Part shown: positions 58,483-64,000 of the stretch, piece after piece
How positions within the stretch are numbered: the first letter of the stretch is position 1
How the letters are laid out: every line of letters starts with the position of its first letter
NCBI GenBank assembly: GCA_045660825.1
Contig: JAZREN010000045.1
Location: 1-64,000 of the forward strand
Length of the DNA: 64,000 bases
Direction of reading: 5' to 3'
DNA from: HGM04593 sp045660825
GTDB lineage: Bacteria > Bacteroidota > Bacteroidia > Bacteroidales > Bacteroidaceae
Program-made: the position numbers and the translations under genes
The notes under the pieces: model-generated
The model's database searches: none
Told to the model about the DNA's origin: nothing
The model's input: the letters and a program-made list of their open reading frames with translations, nothing else

Positions 58483-60783
58483 ATGAAAAGAACATTTACA
58501 TTCCTGTTGCTCTCTCTCTTTGCATTGGCAATGTTTGCCGGTGACCCGGTGGGCATCAGAGAGGGAAACAAGATTATGGGACATGTCGTTGAGGACGGGA
58601 CCGAGGAGAATATCGCCTATGCGGCAGTGCTTGTTGTTGAGACAGGTGCAGGGGCAACAAGTAACGAGAACGGACAGTTTGCATTTACCGACCTTGCTGC
58701 GGGAAAGTATACTTTGCGTGTTACAGCAATGGGGTATGAAACAATGACCAAGGAGGTTGTGGTGAGCAAGGACTACACGGCAGTGGTACACTTCAAACTG
58801 AAGAGTGATGATTATGTGATTGACGAGGTGGTGGTGTCGGCCAACCGCAATGAGATAAGCCGCAAGGATGCCCCTGTTGTGGTGTCGGTAGCGGCATTGC
58901 CGCTTTTTGAGGCGGTAAATTCTGTCGACCTTGCAAAGAGCCTTAACTATGTTACGGGATTGCGTGTCGAGAACAATTGCCAGAACTGTGGTTTCCCGCA
59001 GGTGCGCATCAATGGACTCGAAGGTCCATATTCACAGGTTCTCATAAACAGCCGCCCGGTAGTGAGTGCACTCAGCGGAGTCTATGGCCTTGAGCAGATA
59101 CCTGTGAACATGATTGAGCGCGTTGAGGTTGTGCGTGGTGGCGGCTCGGCGCTTTTTGGTGCAAATGCGGTGGGTGGAACGGTAAATATCATTACCAAAG
59201 ACCCGGTAAGCAACTCATTCTCTGTGACAAGTAACTTTGCGGGTTATGGCGGCAAGGCGTGGGAGCAGAGCGTGGGCGCGAATGTGTCGCTTGTGTCGCC
59301 CGACAATAGGTATGGCATGGCGGTGTATGCAAACTACCGCAACCGTAACCCATATGACCACGATGGCGACGGGTTCTCCGAACTGGGAAAGCTGAACCTC
59401 AATACATTCGGTCTGCGCACATACTATCGCCCTACATACAACGGCCGTCTGAGTCTGGAATACCACACAACCAACGAGTTGCGTCGTGGAGGCAACAAGT
59501 TCGACCTGCAGCCGCACGAGAGCGACATTACGGAGCAGACAAAACATGTCATAAACAGTGGCGGTGTATCGTACGACCATGGTTGGGATGGCTACAAACA
59601 TAAGCTCTCCGTGTTTGCATCGTTGCAGCATATTGACCGCGACAGCTATTACGGCGCGCAGCGCGACCCTAATGCATATGGCAAGACCGACGACCTCACT
59701 TGGGTTTCCGGTGCCACATATACTTGGCAGATAGGCAAACTGCTCTTTTCACCGGCAACATTCATGAGTGGTGTGGAGTATCAGGAGAACCGCCTGCACG
59801 ATATAATGACCGGCTATGACCGCGATATGCGCCAGGATGTGCGCATAGGTAGCGCCTTCGTGCAGAACGAGTGGAACGCCCGCTATTTCTCGCTGTTGTT
59901 GGGATTGCGAATGGACAAACATAATTTAATTGAAAAGCCAATCTTCAGTCCACGTGTGAATTTCCTTTACAAGCCGCTAAAGGATTTACAGGCACGTCTT
60001 ACCTATTCGACAGGTTTTCGTGCTCCACAGGCATATGACGAGGATTTGCATGTGACTGCCGTTGGTGGCGAGGGTGTACAGATTGAACTTGCCGATGGTC
60101 TCAAGGAGGAGCGCTCCAACAGCTTCAGTGGTTCGGTCGACTGGACTACACGTTTCGGTCACTGGCAGGCGAATGTGCTTGTTGAGGGTTTCTACACCGG
60201 TTTGAACAATGTTTTTGTGCTTGAAGATGTGGGCGTGAACGACTATGGCCATGCCATCAAGGAGCGCCGCAACGGTGCAGGCGCTCGTGTGTATGGTGCA
60301 AACATCGACACAAAGATTGCGCACGGAAAGGAGTTCTCGCTTCAGCTTGGCTTTACAGCACAACAGAGCCGCTATAAACAGCCCGAGACATGGACCGAGG
60401 TGGATGGCGTTGCGCTCACCACAAAGCGAATGATGCGTACCCCCGACTATTACGGCTACTTTACAATAATGTCTTCACCGGTGAAAAGGCTCGACCTCTC
60501 GCTCTCGGGAACATATACCGGTTCTATGATTGTTCCGCACTATGCCGGCTACATTGAGAATGACCGCATGGAGACAACCCCCGATTTCTTCGACCTCAAC
60601 TTCAAGGCAGGCTATACATTCATTCTGCACGACCACATAAACCTGCAGCTCAATGCCGGAGTGCAAAACATATTCAACAGTTTCCAACGCGATTTGGACA
60701 AAGGTGAGTTCCGTGATTCGGGCTACTTCTACGGCCCCACACAGCCAAGGACATTCTTCGTTGGAGTGAAAATCTCGCAGTGA
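58483..60783 (+). CDS. TonB-dependent outer-membrane receptor
   Basis: The ATG at 58483 gives 766 residues with signal peptide MKRTFTFLLLSLFALAMFAG; the frame from 58288 would include the promoter. Next come a carboxypeptidase-regulatory-like domain (KIMGHVVEDGTEENIAYAAV, GKYTLRVTAMGYE), a TonB-box-like segment YVIDEVVVSANR, and the plug with LNYVTGLRVENNCQNCGFPQ, VRINGLEGPYSQVLINSRP and VEVVRGGGSALFGANAVGG. The 22-strand barrel follows and ends with FFVGVKISQ. The Cys pair in NNCQNCGF is unusual and may form a disulfide or metal site. The ligand is unknown; siderophore, heme, cobalamin or metal chelate are all possible. Confidence 0.93.
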   Translation: MKRTFTFLLLSLFALAMFAGDPVGIREGNKIMGHVVEDGTEENIAYAAVLVVETGAGATSNENGQFAFTDLAAGKYTLRVTAMGYETMTKEVVVSKDYTAVVHFKLKSDDYVIDEVVVSANRNEISRKDAPVVVSVAALPLFEAVNSVDLAKSLNYVTGLRVENNCQNCGFPQVRINGLEGPYSQVLINSRPVVSALSGVYGLEQIPVNMIERVEVVRGGGSALFGANAVGGTVNIITKDPVSNSFSVTSNFAGYGGKAWEQSVGANVSLVSPDNRYGMAVYANYRNRNPYDHDGDGFSELGKLNLNTFGLRTYYRPTYNGRLSLEYHTTNELRRGGNKFDLQPHESDITEQTKHVINSGGVSYDHGWDGYKHKLSVFASLQHIDRDSYYGAQRDPNAYGKTDDLTWVSGATYTWQIGKLLFSPATFMSGVEYQENRLHDIMTGYDRDMRQDVRIGSAFVQNEWNARYFSLLLGLRMDKHNLIEKPIFSPRVNFLYKPLKDLQARLTYSTGFRAPQAYDEDLHVTAVGGEGVQIELADGLKEERSNSFSGSVDWTTRFGHWQANVLVEGFYTGLNNVFVLEDVGVNDYGHAIKERRNGAGARVYGANIDTKIAHGKEFSLQLGFTAQQSRYKQPETWTEVDGVALTTKRMMRTPDYYGYFTIMSSPVKRLDLSLSGTYTGSMIVPHYAGYIENDRMETTPDFFDLNFKAGYTFILHDHINLQLNAGVQNIFNSFQRDLDKGEFRDSGYFYGPTQPRTFFVGVKISQ

Positions 60784-60793
60784 TATTGTAGAC

Positions 60794-60829
60794 AGGAGCA
60801 TGCGGTTACAAACTTGTGTGCTCCTTTTT
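60794..60829 (+). terminator. Terminator of the TonB-dependent receptor gene
   Basis: AGGAGCA pairs with TGCTCCT across an 18-base loop and is followed by TTTTG. Confidence 0.65.
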
Positions 60830-60856
60830 GTTTTTTTGAATATCGTTGTATCTTTG
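60827..60856 (+). promoter_or_regulatory. Promoter of engB
   Basis: TATCTTTG (60849-60856) with TTTG 18 bp upstream (60827-60830). It overlaps the end of the preceding terminator. Confidence 0.5.
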
Positions 60857-60876
60857 TAGCATAAAATATTGACAAC

Positions 60877-61482
60877 ATGAGCACACCAATTGTAAAGAGC
60901 GCACGCTTTGTGATAAGCAACACCGATATCAAGAAATGTCCGCAGGACGGTAAACCAGAATATGCCTTCATCGGACGTTCGAATGTGGGAAAGTCGAGTC
61001 TTATCAATGCGCTTACAAACCAGAAGAAACTGGCGCAGACATCGGCAACACCGGGAAAGACACTGCTTATAAACCACTACCTCATCAACAACGAGTGGTA
61101 TCTGGTGGACCTCCCGGGTTACGGCTATGCAAAGCGCAGCAAGTCGCAGAACGAGCAGTTGGAGCATATAATCTCAAGTTATGTGCTTGACCGTGAGCAG
61201 ATGACACTGTTGTTTGTGCTCATTGACTGCCGTCACGAGCCGCAGAAGATTGACCTTGAGTTCTTCCAATGGCTTGGCGAGAATGGTGTGCCGTTCTCAA
61301 TCATCTTTACCAAGGCCGACAAACTTACAAAGAGTGTCCTTGCAAAGAATATCGCAGCCTACAAGGCGAAACTGATGGAGGAGTGGGAGGAGTTGCCCCC
61401 GGTGTTCATCACTTCGTCCGAGAATGGGTTGGGCAAGAATGAGGTTCTGGGTTATATTGCTGATATCAATTCAACACTGTGA
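60877..61482 (+). CDS. engB: Ribosome biogenesis GTP-binding protein EngB/YihA/YsxC
   Basis: The 201-residue GTPase shows the P-loop GRSNVGKSSLINAL, G2 region KTLLINHYLIN-like, G3 in LVDLPGYGYAKRS, G4 in IIFTKADKL and G5 in FITSSENG. It assists late steps of 50S ribosomal subunit assembly. It forms a single-gene unit between the receptor and the SusC-like gene. Confidence 0.97.
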   Translation: MSTPIVKSARFVISNTDIKKCPQDGKPEYAFIGRSNVGKSSLINALTNQKKLAQTSATPGKTLLINHYLINNEWYLVDLPGYGYAKRSKSQNEQLEHIISSYVLDREQMTLLFVLIDCRHEPQKIDLEFFQWLGENGVPFSIIFTKADKLTKSVLAKNIAAYKAKLMEEWEELPPVFITSSENGLGKNEVLGYIADINSTL

Positions 61483-61506
61483 TGTTGGTGGAAATGCAAT
61501 ATTCAG

Positions 61507-61538
61507 GGCAAGTGCATGTGGTGGCACTTGCCTTTTTT
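61507..61538 (+). terminator. Terminator of engB
   Basis: GGCAAGTGC pairs with GCACTTGCC around eight bases, followed by six T. Confidence 0.88.
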
Positions 61539-61582
61539 ATTAAAAAATGCGTGTGTTATTATTAATATAAAACAATAATTTG

Positions 61583-61590
61583 TATCTTTG
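61583..61590 (+). promoter_or_regulatory. -7 element of the SusC-like operon
   Basis: TATCTTTG, with no clear -33 element. The leader to the ATG at 61750 would be about 155 bases and contains no open frame of note. Confidence 0.45.
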
Positions 61591-61749
61591 CGGCGGTTTT
61601 TGTTAAGAAAACGAATAAAAACTTAATATTTATACTTCTGTGGAATGTGCCACGTGCTACGGCATTGCTTTGTGATATTTGAAATCGCAGGGGGAGTGTC
61701 GCGGTGTGTGGACATCTTTTTGTGTGGTAGAAAAACAACTTTTTTATAA

Positions 61750-64000
61750 ATGAGAAATAGAGTATTTTTGCTGTTTGCCATTCTCTGTACACTGATGGTG
61801 CAGTCGGCCTGGGCGCAGTCTTTCAAGGTCAGGGGTAGGGTTACCTCTTCCGAGGACGGTGAGGGCATGATTTCGCTGACAGTCATGCAGAAGGGTACAT
61901 CAAACGGTGTGGTCACTGACTTTGACGGAAACTATGAGATTGACGTCAAAGGTGCCGATGAGGCTCTGTTGCAATTCACTTACGTGGGTTATACAACTCA
62001 GGAGTACACCGTAAACAAGGAGACAAAGGTTTTGGATGTTGTAATGGATCCCGAACAGATGACAATCGACGAGGTTGTTGTGGTTGCATACGGTGTCCGC
62101 AAGAAGGGAACAATCTCTGGTTCGGTTTCAACCGTGAAGTCCGAGAAACTTGAGAATGTACCTGCCGTGAGCTTTGATCAGGCTCTGCAGGGTGCCACAC
62201 CGGGTATGACTGTTATATCAAATTCCGGTGAGCCCAGCAAACCGGCTACATTCCAGATTCGTGGTACAAACTCAATCAACTCGGGTACATCGCCATTGTT
62301 CATTCTCGATGGTGTGCCCATCACAAGTTCCGATTTCAATGCCATCAATCCAGGTGACATTGAGTCAATCAATGTGTTGAAGGATGCTTCGTCAACTTCA
62401 ATTTACGGTGCCCGTGCAGCGAATGGTGTGGTTGTAATCACAACCAAGCGTGGTACTTCTACCGAAAAGGTTGACGTTACGTTGCGCACACAGCAGGGTT
62501 TCTCAAACCTTGCCCATGGCGAGTGGAACATGATGAATACCGCCGAGAGAATTCAGTTCGAGAAGGAAATTGGTCTTGACGCAGGACAGGATTACAATCT
62601 CCTTGGACAGACCGATATCAACTGGCTCGATGTCGTGTTCAACGACAGGGCTCGTCTACAGGGTTATGATCTTACAGTTAGCCATGCAACCGACAAACTG
62701 AACTATTTTGTATCAGGTGGTTACTACGATCAGGAGGGTATTGCTCAGGGTTCAACATTCTCGCGTTACAACATGCGTACGAACGTGGACGTAAAGGTGG
62801 CTCCATGGTTGAAGATCGGTACCAACAGCATGTTGGCATACGAGGAGGCGCAGCAGGCCGATGACGGCGAGTATGCCCTCTATACACCAATCTCGGCTTG
62901 CCGCTTCATGCTCCCTTATTGGAATCCTTATAAGGAGGACGGCTCTTTGGCATCGTCAAAGGATGGCAGCTGGAAGGGTACATCGTACAACCCATTGGAG
63001 TGGATGGAGAACAATCCGCTTGACAACAAGAAGTACAAGGCGCTCAGTGTGCTGTATGCCGAGATTACTCCAATCCACAATCTCACAATCCGTTCACAGT
63101 TCGGTGTTGACTATTCGCACTCTACTGCCGACATGAAATCCTATCCAAGTTTTGTGGGCAACAACGGTGTTGGTGCTGCAGGCCGCAGTTCATATGCGAC
63201 AGTGAACCTTACAGTAACAAATACAATCAACTATAAGTTCGATGTACAGCGCTATCATCACTTCAATGTGATGCTTGGTCAGGAGGGTGTCGACTACCGT
63301 TCTGAGGGATTCCAGGTTGTGACACGCGGACAGAACAATGATGCCTTTACGCTGCTTTCATCGGGAACAAGAGCCACATCGTGGGCAAACTCATATTCCA
63401 GCCACGCATTCCTCTCGTTCTTTGCGCGTGGCGAGTATAACTACTACGACCGCTATTATGCCGATTTCTCGCTCCGTAGCGATGCCTCTTCACGTTTCGG
63501 TAAGGATGGCCGTTGGGCAACATTCTGGTCGCTCGGTTTCATGTGGGACGTGCGCAAGGAGAAATTCATGCAAGCTGCGAACAAGTGGCTCACCAATGCG
63601 CAGGTAGCATTGAGTACCGGTACATCGGGTAACTCATCAATTCCTGACTATGACCACCTTGCACTTGTGGGCAGTGGTGCCAACTACATGGGTGTTGCGG
63701 GTATCGCTCCGGCAACACAGGGTAACGAGAACTTGAGCTGGGAGCAGTTGTGGACATCGAACCTTGCCATCCACCTTGGATTCTTCGGTCGCATCAATGC
63801 CGATATCGAGCTCTATCACAAGAAGACCACCAACATGCTCATGCTTGTGCCACAGTCTTATGTGAACAATGGTTTCGGTACACGTTGGGACAATGTGGGT
63901 GCCATGATCAATCAGGGTTTCGAGGTTTCTTTGGGTGCCGATGCTGTAAGCACAAAGGATTTTGTGTGGAATATCAACGCCAATGCAAGCTACAACCATA
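61750..64000 (+). CDS. SusC/RagA-family TonB-linked outer-membrane protein, 3' partial
   Basis: The frame is open from the ATG at 61750 to the window end (750 codons). Signal peptide: MRNRVFLLFAILCTLMVQSAWA. Then a carboxypeptidase-regulatory-like domain (FKVRGRVTSSEDGEGMISL, TDFDGNYEIDV, LLQFTYVGYTTQEY), the TonB box IDEVVVVAYGVRKKG, and the SusC-type plug with LQGATPGMTVISNSGEP, FQIRGTNSINSGTSPLFIL, DGVPI and SINVLKDASSTSIYGARAA. Barrel strands follow. Such proteins pair with a SusD-like lipoprotein, expected downstream outside the window, to import glycans or peptides. The substrate is not visible here. Confidence 0.95.
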   Translation, partial: MRNRVFLLFAILCTLMVQSAWAQSFKVRGRVTSSEDGEGMISLTVMQKGTSNGVVTDFDGNYEIDVKGADEALLQFTYVGYTTQEYTVNKETKVLDVVMDPEQMTIDEVVVVAYGVRKKGTISGSVSTVKSEKLENVPAVSFDQALQGATPGMTVISNSGEPSKPATFQIRGTNSINSGTSPLFILDGVPITSSDFNAINPGDIESINVLKDASSTSIYGARAANGVVVITTKRGTSTEKVDVTLRTQQGFSNLAHGEWNMMNTAERIQFEKEIGLDAGQDYNLLGQTDINWLDVVFNDRARLQGYDLTVSHATDKLNYFVSGGYYDQEGIAQGSTFSRYNMRTNVDVKVAPWLKIGTNSMLAYEEAQQADDGEYALYTPISACRFMLPYWNPYKEDGSLASSKDGSWKGTSYNPLEWMENNPLDNKKYKALSVLYAEITPIHNLTIRSQFGVDYSHSTADMKSYPSFVGNNGVGAAGRSSYATVNLTVTNTINYKFDVQRYHHFNVMLGQEGVDYRSEGFQVVTRGQNNDAFTLLSSGTRATSWANSYSSHAFLSFFARGEYNYYDRYYADFSLRSDASSRFGKDGRWATFWSLGFMWDVRKEKFMQAANKWLTNAQVALSTGTSGNSSIPDYDHLALVGSGANYMGVAGIAPATQGNENLSWEQLWTSNLAIHLGFFGRINADIELYHKKTTNMLMLVPQSYVNNGFGTRWDNVGAMINQGFEVSLGADAVSTKDFVWNINANASYNH

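Noticed and set aside
61646..61657. CCACGTG-containing motif in the SusC leader as a second parS
   Set aside because: Only about 12 of 16 positions fit and symmetry is lost.
1..64000. CRISPR arrays, insertion sequences, integrases, rRNA genes
   Set aside because: No regular spacer-repeat series, transposase or integrase motifs, or rRNA sequence were found on either strand.

Overview
The window is a piece of a Bacteroidota chromosome, most likely order Bacteroidales and probably a Prevotellaceae or Bacteroidaceae relative. The evidence is a SusC/RagA-type receptor, a second TonB-dependent receptor, a C10 cysteine peptidase with a type IX secretion style tail, a PorZ-like propeller protein, a FISUMP-domain lipidless exported protein, anaerobic metabolism genes (fumarate reductase, NrdD/NrdG), no obvious Shine-Dalgarno sequences, and many promoters of the Bacteroidetes type (TTTG or TTG, 19-22 bp, TAnnTTTG). 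The species cannot be named from sequence reading alone. I saw no rRNA, CRISPR array, insertion sequence or prophage.

Layout. 1-3.1 kb: end of a fumarate reductase operon and a FISUMP protein. 3.1-6.7 kb (minus strand): a PepSY-like periplasmic protein, a Stealth-type sugar-phosphate transferase, a family 2 glycosyltransferase and a PAP2 membrane enzyme. 6.8-11 kb: RNase R followed by an OmpR-type response regulator and histidine kinase. 11-13.8 kb (minus): anaerobic ribonucleotide reductase NrdD and its activase NrdG, separated by a REP-like repeat. 14-16.7 kb: a GPH-type sugar transporter, then two PepSY-like exported proteins. 16.85 kb: tRNA-Met. 17.1-22 kb: a START-like protein and the operon lptF/G-like, ribBA, aminotransferase. 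22.0-22.6 kb: a 600-bp AT-rich gene-free region with repeats and DnaA-box-like motifs, a candidate replication origin. 22.6-30 kb: metallophosphoesterase, then mnmG, apt, uvrC, dtd, a MazG-like gene and deoC; a perfect parS-type palindrome lies between mnmG and apt. 30-38.5 kb: polyprenyl synthase, polA, a membrane acyltransferase, ychF, lgt and catalase. 38.6-39.9 kb: two AT-rich orphan genes. 40-49.6 kb: mutS, then leuS, a YitT protein, rdgB and the PorZ-like protein. 49.6-53 kb (minus): a 56-residue small protein, tRNA-Asp, a GNAT enzyme, a glycosyltransferase, a small membrane protein and recR. 53-58.3 kb (minus): an exported alpha/beta hydrolase, a DUF5715/M15-like protein and a C10 peptidase. 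58.4-64 kb: a TonB-dependent receptor, engB and the first 750 codons of a SusC-like receptor.

How genes connect. The strongest new signal is regulatory: an 18-bp direct repeat (two ATTTCA-like half sites 11 bp apart) sits at the same distance from a TTTG promoter element in front of the two-component system and in front of both PepSY-like transcription units, 12 kb apart and on opposite strands. This looks like an autoregulated two-component system and its exported PepSY-like targets. The second signal is a possible origin of replication domain: DnaA-box-like motifs and iteron-like repeats at 22.1-22.55 kb, a parS site 3.2 kb away, mnmG (gidA) next to them, and a partly consistent change in G/C strand bias. 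Both are inferences from reading the sequence and need computation or experiment.
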